Notes under the pieces: generated by a model
The model's database searches: none
What the model was told of the DNA's origin: nothing
What the model saw: the letters and a program-made list of their open reading frames with translations, nothing else
DNA from: Toxoplasma gondii ME49
Lineage: Eukaryota; Apicomplexa; Conoidasida; Eucoccidiorida; Sarcocystidae
DNA length: 64,000 bases
Assembly (NCBI RefSeq): GCF_000006565.2
Contig: NC_031478.1
Span: 1,409,874-1,473,873 of the forward strand
Direction of reading: 5' to 3'
Shown: piece after piece, positions 23,512 to 36,199 of the stretch
Position numbering within the stretch: the first letter of the stretch is position 1
How the letters are laid out: each line of letters opens with the position of its first letter
Translations under genes and position numbers: made by a program

Positions 23512-25307
23512 ATGGCGCTTTCTGAATCCTGCACTCGCAGGCTTCTCCCCTTCTGTGACCTCTCGTTTTCCTCACTCTTCTTTCCTCCTCCTATGTCTCT
23601 CCCCCAGCCCCGTCCTCTCTCTTCTTCCTCGTCTGCTGCTTCGTCTCCGCCGTCCTCTACCAGGTTCTCTTCTTCTTCTTCTTCCTCTTCTTCTTCTTCC
23701 TCTTCTTCTTCTGTTGTCTCCTCCACTTCAGTTCCGCCTTCGAAGCGTTGCCTGCGCGTCTCGACCTGCCAACTTGCGCCTTCCTCCCTTCGCCTGCTTC
23801 TGCTGCTTTCTCTTGTCTTGCTTCTTCGGCTGTCTTCCGCTCACCCGGCGGCGCCAGAGGAGCCGCAGGAGGCGGAGGGTGACGAGGTCTTTGAAGACGC
23901 GTCCGAGACTCTGCCGTCTCCCGCCGCTTCCGAAGCGCTTCCGCAGGGCCGAGAGCGTCACGAGGAAGTCGAGCGAGTTCTGCAGGAACACAGACTGCTG
24001 CAGGCCGAAGAGCGGCACCGCGAGCTGCAGAGCGAGCACCGCAGAAATGTGATTCTCCAGCAGGAAGCTGCGCGTCTCCAGGAGGCGGCCGACGCCAGCG
24101 AGGACCTGCGGCAGCATGCAGAGGCGATGGCCGCAGCGGACCCCGCGGATGCGGAGTCGCTGCGGAGCTACCACGGCGCCCTCTCGAAGGCGGTGTTGGA
24201 CGAGGCGGAGCGCGGTCGCGTTCTGCAGGAGCGACTTCGCCTGCAGACTGTGCGAGACGCTCTCGAAGGCCAAGTCGAGCTGGAGAAACTGCGGGAGGCC
24301 GAGCTGAAGAGACAGCTGGGTCGCGCACCCCACGAGACGAACGACTGGGGCGACGACGAAGGCCTTACGACGCTCGACGAGGAAGGCCAGCAGGAACGAC
24401 TCCGAACTCTCGAACTCGCAAAGGGTGCCGCCGTCCCCGTCGACCCCACTCGCAGTACTCTCCGAAACAACATGCAGGAAGAACACGAAAGAAACCTCGA
24501 GAAAATGCGACAGGGCGATGGACGCGAACCAAAAGGACGCGGTGAGAATACGGGGGCTCCAACGGCAGCCCCAGAGAAGGAACTCTCCAGAAAGCTCGCG
24601 CCACTCGCAGATGCAAATGAAAGAGAACGAAGAAGACCGAGGAGAACAACACAACATATGGGAGAAGAGGGGAAAAACGATGCGAGGAAAAAAAGAGAGG
24701 AGAGGAAAAAAAGAGAGGAGAGGAAGAAAGACGCGAAAGGAGTTACCTGTTTGACGTACAGCAGAGATGTTTCAACACAGTGAGAGGAGAGACGTTTGAA
24801 AGGCACAGAGAATATCTTCTCTTGGAGGGTGCGGAGACACTTGGTGACTGGAGGAACGTCCACGCGTCCGCTCACAGCTTCCTCAAATCTTCTACTCCAT
24901 TTGATCCATCGTCACTTCAGATATGTACATATCCACCCACCATGCAACAACGCTTCTTCAAGTGCGTGTTCGTACAGGCACACGCATATATATATATATA
25001 TATATATATATGTAAGCGTACATTTCCATGGGCATGTACTATGTGGAGATATATACATATATATATATATATATATATGGTGTGCAGGTATAGGCATGGA
25101 AGAATGCTTGTACGACAAGGAACTCCACTGTTTGTTTTTTTTTATTCGTTCAGAGGACGTCGCAGAGACGAGCAGTAGCTCTGGAGAAGAAGAAACAATT
25201 AAAACATCAAAACGGGGCTTCTTTGCGCGAATTGTAAGTGAAGCGCGTTGAGGAGTGTCTCCTCCGTGTCCCTGTCAAAGACCTCTAGTGTCTATGTACT
25301 CATATGG

Positions 25308-25339
<32 letters not shown>

Positions 25340-28061
25340 ACTATTTATGTGTCTGCATATCCATGTGGATCTCTACAAGAAGTGCATATGTCCCCACTCG
25401 CGTGTGCATATAAAAAGAGGCGCATTTTCTTGCGATGGCATTGATCTCACACAGGACTGGAAAAAGGAAGAAAACAGGTTTCGAAACCGAGGACTGTTTG
25501 CTCCGGCTTCCTCCTGTGTTGACACATTTGCGTTGTTTCGTAAGAAGGAACGTAGATGCGTAGAAGAAGGAGGACGGGCGTAGAATTTTTGTGAACGGAG
25601 AGGAAGATTCGCTGAAGCATGGCCGTGTGTGTCAGAGAGCGCGGTGTCCCTTGTTGAACTTGGTTGCGAAATCTGCGACACTCACGCATGCATCCTCACC
25701 TGTCGATTCAGCAGGATATGATCCTCGTTTTCGCACGAGGTGAACGCGAGGCGTCTGTTCCGAATCTAGGTTTCTTTCTCTGCGTTTCCTACTCCTCTGT
25801 TTGTAGCTCGTTCGCGAACACACCCCACATCCGTCTTCGCGAGTGACTAGAGGGACCTTAGGCAGCCAGTTCGTCCGTACACGTCTTTCGTTTACCTGAT
25901 CCCTGGCCTTCTGTCTCCTCCATGTTCCTTTGTGGGGTGGCTTATTCCGGTGTATGTGTGTCTGCATGATTTGCATGCCTTCGCTTGCAGTTTCCTAAAA
26001 TCTGAAGCGAGACTGCGTCTGCCGTGACTCTGGAGAGATCTGTCGAAACCACGTGTTCTTCTTGTCAAACTGCGCCATAAATGTCTGTTTTGTTTGGTCT
26101 GAGGGTGCAAATGACGGAGACGGGATCGAAGGGTGCAGTGTTTGCAGAAGACATCGTGTTTCTTTGTGCAGGGAGGACTTTTCAAATCTGCCTTCAACCG
26201 TATACGTTCTCGATTCTCTACCACGTCGGTCAACGATGCCGTAACGAAGGTGGCGAGTCACCAAGAGCTCGCTGTCGGTACGTCGACCAGCTTTCTGCTT
26301 TCTGTCTCCGATTCCGACCTCTCTCCCTCTCTTCCTCTTCTCGCTTCACTCCACCTTCCGTGAAGCTTTCAAAGAGCACCGACAGCATGTGCGTACATGT
26401 GTGTGTATGCTCAGGTACCTGTGTACATAGAGCGGGGGAAGGGATGGTGGATTGCCAACGCGCCTGTTTTCGTCTAGATAAGGTTGAAAAAAGTCTCGTT
26501 TGTTGGGAGTGTGAAAGCTTCGCCGACGCCTGACACCCGCATCTCCATGAAAAACGGCTTCTCCTTTGCGTGCATCCAATAAGACTTTCCGCATGCTCAC
26601 ATGTTCAGCAACATTCAAGTGAACAGCCCTCCCAAACTTCTATACATCAGTTGTTTTTTCTCTGTGTGCGTCTGCATCGATTTATATATATCTCTATACA
26701 TCTGTATCTCTCTGTCAATCTGTTTCTCCCTCTCTGTCCGTCTATCTCTCTGTCTCATTATATGCCTCTCTGCCAGTGTGTGTCTGTCTCTGTCAGTCTC
26801 TGTCACTCTCTGCCAGTCTCTGTGATTGGGCGCGGCAGTCCGTCTGTCTGAGTCTCTCTCTCACAGTCTTGCCCTCCTGCTGGTCTCTGCCGGTTTTTTT
26901 CCTCTGAGGATACTTCGGGGTCTCGTCCCGCTTTTCTCTGACTTTCTGCATCTTGCGCCGAGTGCGCGCGTCATCTCTCGAGATCTGTGAGTCGATTCGC
27001 GTTTGACGATGCTTTTCTGAGGAAGCCTGCGCGTGGAGTGAAGGCGTCTCGTCTTGTTGAGCGAGTTTGGAGACTGTTTAGAGGGTTAAATCTGAAGTCT
27101 GCGTCAATGATTCTAAGGTCAAGGTTCAGCTACTGTTATAATGAGCGTTCTAGAAAATCTTTGAATCAGAACCAGAAGTTCTCTTCTTTTTTCCAGAGTA
27201 CCTCCGGTGCCTGAACGTCGGCGACGCACGCACGAATTTTCGGAGAGGCGACAGTTACTGCCGAACCTTGGGCGACGACTCTCACAGGAAATTCTGCAAC
27301 ACTCTCGTTCAGATGGCAATGCAAATACTTCAGCAGATTCGCCTTTGTCAAAAAGACAGAAGCGGCACACAGCGAAGAGGTACGTACGTCCAGGCGCATG
27401 AGTCTCTTGTCGCCGCGGTAGCCGACGACGCCGGATGGTCGTCTGGACTCTGTGAGGAGAGCAAAGGCTCGGGTGCGGGTGGAAACTGCGGAGTTGAGAC
27501 TCCACATAGTACGCGTAGAGAGGAGCCGGTGGGGGAGGAAAACTGCGGTTTCGTCAAAAACAACTGCAGCAGACACACGTCACCCTCGGTTGCCAGCTGC
27601 TTTTGTACGCCGCGCCTGGTCTGCTGAAAACGAGGTCACAGGTCTCCACATTTGCGGACTTGCGCCCCCGCCCACACTCTCTGCTCCGCCTGTGCTCTCT
27701 CACCCTCTGTTTGTTCCGCCGTAAGAGGAGACACAGTTCCTGATACCGATCGCTGCATCGACGAAGCTGAACGTAGAAGACGGAGGTTATGGCAGGATTC
27801 TCTGCGCTCGAGGCGCCTTCCAAGTTTTGGAGCGCTCTCGAGAATGACATGTCTCGGCTGCTTTGTCTTTCCCTTTTCAGCCTGCTTCTTCAAAGTCAAA
27901 GCTCCTCTCATGCATCCAACCTTCGTCGAAATAGGGTCGAACTTACACGGTGAGAAAAACAAACGCATGCGGTCAACTGTGAAACGTAATATCGACCTGC
28001 ACATGCTGCCACCTCTACCATCCAGAGAGAAACTCAGATTTACATACATACATACATACAT

Positions 28062-28092
<31 letters not shown>

Positions 28093-31000
28093 GATATATG
28101 TAATTAAATTAGTTATACGTATACGCGTCTATGTATATATATGCATGCATACATAGAGTTGAAAAGGCGTGGTGATGTACATGAGTAGTGCTCTGTTCAA
28201 CCTGTCGAACGCTCTCTTTATGATGGTCATCGTCCGCGGTCTGTGGGGCATGGCCAGAATTAGAGGAGCTGGAGCGAATGCTGTTGATCATTCTTATTGC
28301 GAAGGAGAAAAAGAAAAAGCCTCAGTGGGAGTTGAGTTTGCTTCACATCCGACGGTTGATTGCTTCTCTAAAATACCACCGTGAGACTGCTTTCGCAAAA
28401 AGATTCAAGTCTTCAGAAGTACTCGTAAAGATTCTTCCTTCAGACCTTCTCCCATTCCCCTCTCTCAGGAGTGAGCCTCTTCTACCTCACTTCAGCACCT
28501 GCATCTTCTCCGTTTTCTTTTCTCCTTTTCTCGTTTGCCTTCTGTTTTCGTCTCTCCCCGTCGATTCTGTGAATTGTTTTTGTTCTGTCGTGCGTTCGTG
28601 TGTGTCCCCGCCTTTTCTCGCGACTGCTTCGACCTCTTTCGGCATTCAGAGGAGTACATCGAAGGCTTTGTGACGCGAGCGCCCGACTTTCGAGTCGTCT
28701 CCGAGTCCGCGGTTTCGCAGATTCACCATCACACGCGGCTCTTGAACTGGAGAGAAATTCTGCTGCACTCCTTCGACATTGTGGCCATCGCCGCGAGCAA
28801 TCGGCTGTGGGAGCAGACGCACGCGTCGCTGCAGAGCCTCTCTCACCATCGGCTTGTCGAAAGTCAGAGGAGACAGGCTATGCAACAGAGAGCCTTTGTG
28901 AGCCCCCCTCGAACTGGGGCACCCTCTGGAGTCTCAGTCTCCTTTTCTCGGTCTCTGCAAGGGAGTCTTCCTTCTGGCCATTGACATGCTTGGATGGAGC
29001 GTCCTCTCAGGAGAGGAACGATGAGCGTCGCGACAGACAGGTCTCGGATATGCCCTACTCTCTTCTCTTGCTCTCGTGTCTTTCTCTCCCCTTTCTCTCT
29101 TCGCTCTTTCTCATCTCTGTCTCTCTGGTTTCTCCCTCCTCTCGGACTCGCCGTTTGTATCTTTCTTCTCTCTGTCTTTCGTCTGCGGCGTGCTCTGCCC
29201 TGCTCAGCGTTTCCACCGCCGTCAGCGCGCGATTTTGGACATGCCGCCTCATCCCGACCCCGTGATGGTAGGAATTCTCCACGAGCTGGTTTTCAAGGGC
29301 AACGTGTGTCGCCACAAGAGCGACTACCGCGCGCGGCTGGTGCGAGAGATCGGAGACAAGCGCGTCGTGACGACGGTGAAGGAGCAGACGAAGCTCGCGT
29401 TCATATTCTGGATTCGTTCCTTGTACTCCGTGGAAGAGTGCATGCACCCGCCATTCCTGCGGCCTTCGGAGACGAGTCCGGAAGACGAGGAGAGTGCGAG
29501 GGAGAGCCGGGAGCCGGGGGTGAACTCCGCAGACGAGGCCGAGCCTGCAGAGAAACTCTTCGGCGCGGCGCCCAGCTCGATTCAAGTCCAGAACTGCGAG
29601 CTCGTTCGCAAGCTCTTTCGCCTGACTCTCGAGTCGCAGAGCGAAGACATTCTCTCCGATCACTTCTACTCTGACGGCACTGGCGAATTAGAGGCCAGCG
29701 ACGGAGACCTCCCCCAAGACACTTCGACCGAAAGCGGCGTCCACCCTTTCGAAGGCGACGAGGTCCCGCGGCGCCATGAGGAGTCAGCCAAGCTGGAATT
29801 ACCTCTCACTGCCGAGCAACGCGTCGAAAGAAAAGCCTTCATCGAGTCTCTCAACGCTGTCGTCTCTTCTTCCGCCACGCTCTCAGTTTCCATTCGTACG
29901 CGAAAGAAATCTGTCCAAGTCGAACAGGCTCAGCGGTATCTTCGCTCGGCGCGCTTTCCCGGGCGCTCCCCCTCATTCGGGACCGATCCGACAACCGCCG
30001 CGAACGAAAAAACATCTGAAAATCGACCGATGCCAGTGAAACCCCACACGTTCTCCGATGCTCTCACACACAGACGCAAAGACAAAACAGGCTTGTCGTT
30101 ATATCCACAAATACATGTTTATATATGCATATTTGCATGTATATCTATATATATATATATGTTATGCAGTTGTGAGTGTGTTGTTGTAGGGGTAGGAGTT
30201 GACGATGAGTGTGTCGTTGATGCCAGCTGGCGAAGATAGAAGACGAAAGCGATTACACCTCTTTTCACGGCTTTTTGCATTTTCAAGCCACGCTAGAAAA
30301 CCTTGGAAATAGGCGGAGACGTGAGCGCTGGAAACGAACTAGGCGAGCAACGCATGCGTGTTTTGGTGTGCCCATACGCAGCAAATATTTCTTTACATGC
30401 TCGCATCCGTAGATGCGTAGAGAACAGGTTCTACTTCTGCAGACAGACATACACAGTTGAACATCTACAGATGCATGTGATGTATAGGCAGCAGATGCAT
30501 GAGCACGTATAGAAGCCGAATATGGATATATTTATATTTATACGTTTCTAAAAGATGATGTCTTTGTGTATGGACTCCATGTGGGTGTTTCTGGGAACGA
30601 GAGTGTGCAGGCACTGCTTGTTTTCTGCATCCATTTTTTCGCGAGAACGAAATGTTCCATGTGGTCTGCTGCATTCTCTCAGTGTTAAACAAGAGTCGGA
30701 AGGGATACAAGGTCCTGGAGTTCGCCGCTCGTTCGCGGTTCGTGACGCGCATGCTGGCGAGTTTTTCTTTCAAGTTGGTTCTCCATCTCTTCAGTCAGAC
30801 GTACGACTTGTCTGCAATTGCCACGGAGGTGGGCCACAGCGAGAAGTACCCCCCCGGTCGGCAAACAGAAGGCCTTGCCTGGCATCTGGTCTTGAAGGCG
30901 ATTCGCGAGGGCGCTTTGCCTCTGCGCACGAGCGATGTATTCGCTTCGTCCTACGTCCAGAGTCTGGGCGCGACCGTCGAGATCCTCACGGGAAGCAGAA

Positions 31001-31314
31001 ACGTCGGCAATTTCGCGACGCAAGTGCTCGTCATTGCACTCAATCGGAGGCGAGAGCTCTGGAAACGGATCTCTCAGAGCGGCCTGGAGAAGAAGAGAGA
31101 CGACATCGGGGGACGCATAGACGACGAGGAACCCGTCGCGCCAGACATCGACACGCGCATCCGACGATCGCGGAGAAGGCTCACCCTTTTTCGAGTGATG
31201 GCATCTGCAGTTCTCTGTGCGTTCCTTCTCGCGGCCGGTGCGTGGGCGATTCCCGTGCTTCTCGCTGTAGCCGTCGTCGGAATCGCGTTCGTGGCGACGA
31301 GACAAAACGCGTAA
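23512..31314 (+). CDS. Unrecognised secretory-pathway protein: recessed signal anchor, coiled coil, C-terminal membrane segments
   Basis: Nine exons: 23512-24541, 25154-25233, 26172-26277, 27197-27379, 27881-27949, 28258-28380, 28650-28897, 29208-29895 and 30683-31314. All phases match, giving 1052 residues (1025 from the second ATG at 23593). Residues about 50-70 include a run of 15 serines. A Leu-rich core at about 93-111 ending LLLRLSSAHP looks like a recessed signal peptide or anchor. An alanine/glutamate/arginine-rich coiled coil spans about 140-330. The middle (exons 3-8) is ordinary globular sequence with several cysteines, for example EYLRCLNVGDARTNFRRGD and RKFCNTLVQMAMQILQQI. An acidic linker follows (exon 8), then a basic stretch and two closely spaced hydrophobic segments at about 1014-1048, ending FVATRQNA. 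I do not recognise a family. The architecture would suit a secretory-organelle or endomembrane protein; that is inference. The weakest junction is the exon 6 acceptor at 28257. Confidence 0.72.
24986..25078. repeat. TA dinucleotide microsatellites in intron 1 of the 23512-31314 gene
   Basis: Two TATATA tracts separated by about 40 bp lie between exon 1 (ends 24541) and exon 2 (starts 25154). Confidence 0.8.
25306..25342. repeat. TA microsatellite in intron 2 of the 23512-31314 gene
   Basis: A GGTATATATATATATG / TATATATATATATA tract between exons 2 and 3. Confidence 0.8.
28044..28096. repeat. CATA then TA microsatellite in intron 5 of the 23512-31314 gene
   Basis: ACATACATACATACATACA leads into a TA run, between exon 5 (ends 27949) and exon 6 (starts 28258). 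Confidence 0.8.
30116..30162. repeat. TA-rich microsatellite in the last intron of the 23512-31314 gene
   Basis: ATGTTTATATATGCATAT and (TA)n units lie between exon 8 (ends 29895) and exon 9 (starts 30683). Reading frame 3 stays open through this tract by chance to 30239, which is why a naive frame call would overrun the donor. Confidence 0.75.
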
Positions 31315-33023
31315 AAGCGACGGAGAGACTAGGAATGCAACGAAAGGTGTCTCGGTAATACACACCGAGCGACAGACACGGGTGTACAGTCACAAAACAG
31401 TGCCTGGAAATCTACATCCAGCGAGAGAATCTCGGATATGCTCCAAGAGAGCTCCAGCTCTCCACATCGAAGCCGCTATACGGACACACATGTATTTATG
31501 TAGAAAGATCTTTGTATGTTGTTCTGTGTACATATACATATATATATCTATATATAGATATATATACATATCAGCATATCTCTGTCTCTATTTCTGTATC
31601 CTTCGGTGCCGTGTGAATCGATGTACCTCTGAATGTAGAACCCCAGATCCATATATATATATATATATATGTATCTAAATATATGTCTCTCTCTTTATAT
31701 ATATATATATATGCCTATAAGGATTTAGCGGATTTGTACACTATTTTCGCTTTTTTATGCGAAACAGCGGGCACCGCAGACCACGTCAGAGGGCGCAGTA
31801 ATCTCTTCAAGCGTTTGTCTTCGTCTTTCTTTTTTCTTCCAGTTTTTTCTCGTGTGCAGCTGTCGCTTTTGTTTTCCGTCCCGACGTGCTTTCCGAAGAA
31901 CGGGATCTCTCGGAAGTTTTTCGAAATTTCGGTTTTGCCCGCTACCGGTCCTCGAACCGCTGACGCGTGCAGAGACACTTTTTTCCAATTTTTCATTTAC
32001 CCCAGTCCATGCAGAGCCAGAGCGAACCTTCTGGTCTCAAGCATCCTACGCCATTAAGGTTGCTGATTCGCATCATCTACCTTCTAGCCAGGATCTATAG
32101 AGGCTTCTGTTGTCAGTCGTATTGCAAGCGAAGTGGAACACCCAAGTGCTTTCAATGCATCGTTTCTTCGACTTTGATTCTTCTTCCACCTGTCCGAGCC
32201 TTGAGAGCAGAGCGTAGTCCACTTCGTCATTTTCTGGCGGGTCTGCTGTTGCGTCAGTCGGAAGAAACAAGACGACTGAGATGAGCAGTTGGAGTCCACA
32301 TGCAGACTTTCTATCCACTAAAAAATCGCTTTCCGAAGCCAGAAATCCCAGGCTGTCTACGGTAACGAGGGGTGTACGTATAGCGCGACTCTGTTATGAG
32401 AGGAAAGAGGAGAGTGCTCTCGCCGAAGTTTTGGGGCGCTCTTCTCCCGATTTCGCGTTTTCCAGAAGCACAGCCACTGCATTCACTTACCACACATCGA
32501 AGACAACTCAGTTCGGTAGAACAAGCAAAGGCTCAGCCAGTGTTTTTCTGTCTCTTCCGCCGAACCGGCAAAGCGAGAGGCGCGATACGAGGTTCGACGA
32601 GGAGACACCTGAACTGGGTTCAGGCGTACATGGCGACGAAGAATGATTTTCTGCGGAATCTTGTGAAAGAGGGCAACGCCTCTGGAGCAGAAAAAAGACA
32701 GCTACTTAGCCAAAGCCTTCGCGGAGAGGCAGAAGGCAGAAATCCCTCAAATGACCAACATTCGCTGCAGATTCCCTCGCGTCCACAAGACCCGCTGGCC
32801 CACTCGGCAACACCCGTAACTGGAGACAGAATGTTTTGTCGCTCGTTTCCTACACAATCTTCTCGTCCAGTAGCCTCGTTTGTCCCTTCTCTGGAGTGAC
32901 TTTTTCCTTTCCTTGCGTGAACAGACGCGTCTCCCTGGATCGGCACTTTCTTCGAGGCTGCATTGTCGCTTGTTGTTCGAGGGAAATCTTTTGCAGCGTT
33001 GGTTTTCTCTCTTCACTCGCTCT
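31315..33023. other. Convergent intergenic region
   Basis: Tail-to-tail spacer of 1.7 kb between the stop codon at 31314 (+) and the RRM gene stop at 33024 (-). It contains long TATATA tracts (about 31528-31716). Overlapping plus frames at 32281-32646 and 32396-32899 and a minus frame at 32620-32946 lack domain or splice support. No gene is supported. Confidence 0.55.
31528..31716. repeat. TA-rich microsatellite cluster
   Basis: Three tracts of TATATA/ATATCTATATAGATA units within 190 bp, downstream of the stop codon at 31314. Confidence 0.8.
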
Positions 33024-35825
33024 TCACCGATGACTCGCGAAACTTCTGGACGAGCTCTGAGGCGGCCTGTCTACTGTCACCTGTCTGAGTCGGACGCCGA
33101 TGTTTGCGCTGTACAGACGCCGGACTACTTCTTCTTCTTCTCTCTGACCCTCGTAGCATCTGCAGAAGGCGCGGACCAACGAAGACAAGAAAGGTGACGA
33201 GGAGCCGCAAGGAAGAAAACGAGGACCGAAAACAGAACTCGAAGGCAAGTCACAGCAAATACAGAAAGAAAGAGAGAACAGAAGAGGGAGCTGGAGAGCG
33301 AGAGCAAGGAAGTCGAGGAAATCTTTGCCGGACGCTTGAAAACAGAAACAGGCGTCACAGAGAAGCGAACCAAGGAAGAAGACGCCCTCCTGCGAACTCG
33401 TTAACGCCCAGACACTCCGCTTCCTCACCTGAGAGTCACGCGGCCTGTCCCTTTGCACTGTCCTGTCAGTAGATCCCGCGCGAGCGAGACTTTCAGGACG
33501 CAGTTAAGGCGAGAAGGAACGCCGCTATTTTCTCTCATGTCCCTCGAGACGTTTCCTTCCTCCCCGTTCTCGCCAGACGCAGAATGCCCAACGGAGGCTC
33601 TCTGGACACCCGCGACGCAGATCTGCCGCAGCTTCTCCTCTGTCATGTCCTCTCGGACTCCAGAGAGATCGAGTTCCACTACCTGAAAGCGAAAGACACT
33701 CGACGCACGACGCGCAGAAAGACATGCAGAGAACGTAGGCTCTCGAGCCCGGGCAGCGTGCGACATTCCCTAGTCACATGGATTCATGTTTTTCTTTTTC
33801 ACGAATAAATCCTCATGGACCACCTGGCAGTGTCCGATTGTTGGACGCCTCAAAGAAGCCCCACCAGGTTGCTCCCGAGCTGGGACGTTTTTCGTCGAGC
33901 ATTCTTTCTTCTTTTTCGATGACACACTCCCATTTCCCTCCCCGTTCTCACGTTGCGCTCCACTGCCCAGTTCCTCCCTTTCCCTTCTGCGTTCCTTCCT
34001 CTTCCTGCGCAGCTCCTTCTTTCTTCTCCTCCGTCTCTCTCGTCTCCCTCACCTTGCTCGCGCGCTGACTTGCAGCATTGCGGACTTTCTCGGCGCCTGC
34101 CCCCGGAAGATTTGTCTCCTCTGCTGTGACGGAGTGGAACAGCCTGCCGTCCCCGCTCTCAACCGCCTCTTGGAGTCGCTGGCGCCGCTCCTGGTCTTGG
34201 TGTTTCTCTCTGAGCAGCGACTGGAAAAACAGAGAACACAAGCAGAGTCATGGGTCTGCCGCGCGCTTGTTGGCTCGCCGTTCGAGAGGAAAGACGAAGG
34301 AGAGACTGCCAAACACGAGGCGACAGAACTGAACGTCGAGAGAAGCAAAGACGAAGTCGATGTCGCACCCACGACCCTCGGCGTGGACAACTGGAGGAAT
34401 CTCAACACACACAGGTGGCAGACACAAACACAGAAGAAGAAGGCGCTCTGGCGACTGCTCTCCGTGGGGACCTGAAGCGAAAGACCGGGAGGCTGAAGAC
34501 CGTCTGTTCGTCTGCGCAAAAAAACTTAATCTCTGTCTGGAGCCTGGGTGCGTAGCCCTGTCGACCGTCGCTTCCACTCAGAGGTCGAGGGAGACGCCTG
34601 CGGAGCCGCAAAAAGAGACCAGCCCAGCCAACTGCCTTGGCTCCGGCTCTACTTTCCTTTTCTCCTCACCGTCCGCGCCTGCTCTGCGCGTTGCAGGTGT
34701 TGCGACGACGCCGGCGAGTAGGAAGAGGGGAGCACGCTGGACTGCATTGCGTTGACGAATCTGCGAGAAGTCCAAAAGCCGAGGGTCACACGAAGAGGAA
34801 ATGGACAACTCGCCTCCCTCCCGAACAGATAAATACAGCGGGCTACAGCTGGCGAGACCGCGGTGAAGGCCAATCCGAGAAGAGGAGACATGGCGACGCA
34901 CAGAGAAGAGCGAAAGAGCGAGAAACAACTCAGGCGCAGAAAACAGGGAAACCTAGAGGCGCTGGGCGAGTCGGTACAGGCGATGCGTGCGTTTGACAAA
35001 GAGAAACAACAAGACAATCTGGAAACGCGCCCAAGACACGTTTAGAAAGACACAAAAAACAGGAAAGAAGACGCGAGCTCTCGTAAAAAAACATTCCGAA
35101 GCGGAGACAGCAGAGAAGAAAGCGACATTAGACCATGAATGATTCGCCCCAATAGAAGAGCCTCAGAAGAGCGGGAAGGGTGCCGTTGCACGATTCAAGG
35201 AATGTGAGCGTGATCAGCCATGCCAATCCTCAGAAAAGACGTTCTCTCTTTCTAAGAAAATTTAGACAGGCACAAGGAGAAGAGCTGAACAACAGTCTAC
35301 GACGACAGCGAGAGCAAACGACTGCCACGATGCGGGAGTAGTCCGCGCCATCGTGTACTGGAAGATTATCATCTGCGAAAAAAAATCTCGTCTGCTGAAA
35401 ACGCATGGACAGTCTCTCAGGCTCACCTCTCATGGGCGGTTCTGGATTCCAACATCTGCGTTCTTCTGCAAAAGAGGAAGACACGCGGGATGCACAGAGC
35501 GAATTTGAAAAGAACGCACGACTGTTCGCCTTCTCCCCGGCAATGCCCTCTCTCTCCCACTGACATCTATCTCTCTTTCTCCTTCATTGACTTCCTCTCC
35601 TCTTCCTCACCTTCGGTTCGCCGCCTCCCTGTCGAGTGTATCTCCACGAGAAATGCCGGCGCGCGGAGTTCCTTTGCTGCTCTCCTCTCCCCACATGCCT
35701 TGTGCCGTTCCCAGCCGAGAAGAGACAGGCGTCTCCCTCGCGAACATGTCTGTGTACCACGGATTTTCGCGCTGGAGTTCTCGCCGTCTCTCCGCTTCCT
35801 TCAGAGGAACAAAGGAAACGGGCAT
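33024..35825 (-). CDS. RNA-recognition-motif (RRM) protein with a large insertion in a divergent RRM
   Basis: Six exons on the minus strand: 35611-35825, 35427-35465, 34670-34760, 34053-34220, 33429-33682 and 33024-33159, all phases matching, 300 residues. The first half is charged and helical (LKEAERRRELQRENPWYTDM near the start; EKHQDQERRQRLQEAVESGD later). The C-terminal third reads as one RRM. VVELDLSGV (172-180, RNP2-like strand) is followed by EEKLRQIC in helix 1, then a Gly/Ser/acidic insertion of about 35 residues. Next come a strand and turn, KVSLARDLLTGQCKGTGRVT, with the D-x-x-TG-x-x-KG-x-G-x-V signature of RNP1, then helix 2 and a final strand GVRLRQVTVDR. The usual RNP1 aromatic residues are absent, so RNA binding may be atypical or replaced by protein binding. 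The ATG at 35825 is chosen because upstream sequence is purine-rich and lacks an acceptor. Function beyond RNA or RNP association is unknown. Confidence 0.78.
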
Positions 35826-36039
35826 GCTTGTGAATCTTGCTGAGCCTCTTGTTTCTCTACTCTTTTCAATTCGCTTCCTCTGGCGCTGCTTCTCCTCTGG
35901 AAGCCACGTTAAACCTCCTTGCTTTCAATCCTTTATTCCTCACACACTCTTCCTCTTCTCTCCAGCAATCGACTACTCAGAATTCACGCACATTCTCCGT
36001 CTCCATCTCCCCTCCTTCTCCATGACCAAAAACACATCT

Positions 36040-36074
<35 letters not shown>
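36040..36074. repeat. TA microsatellite upstream of the RRM gene
   Basis: A nearly pure TA run about 220-250 bp 5' of the minus-strand start at 35825. Confidence 0.8.
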
Positions 36075-36077
<3 letters not shown>

Positions 36078-36199
36078 TTATGCGTGTTGCTTCTTGCCGT
36101 TATCCTCCTTTGTCCTACATGTAAATATCTCCCTGAATTCCCTCTCTCTCATTTCTCCTTTTCGTGTCTCTCTTCTCTCCGTCTACATCTCCCTTTGCC

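Noticed and set aside
33786..34475. Plus-strand 229-codon frame, starting MFFFF-like hydrophobic
   Set aside because: Complement of RRM-gene exon 4 and its flanking pyrimidine-rich introns; the minus-strand exon has matching phases on both sides.
35230..35370. Minus-strand exon-like segment beginning DNLPVHDGADYSRIV after a good acceptor
   Set aside because: Entering it from the preceding exon (phase 2) gives an immediate stop, while skipping it to 34760 keeps the frame open through the RRM. It could only be an alternative terminal exon.
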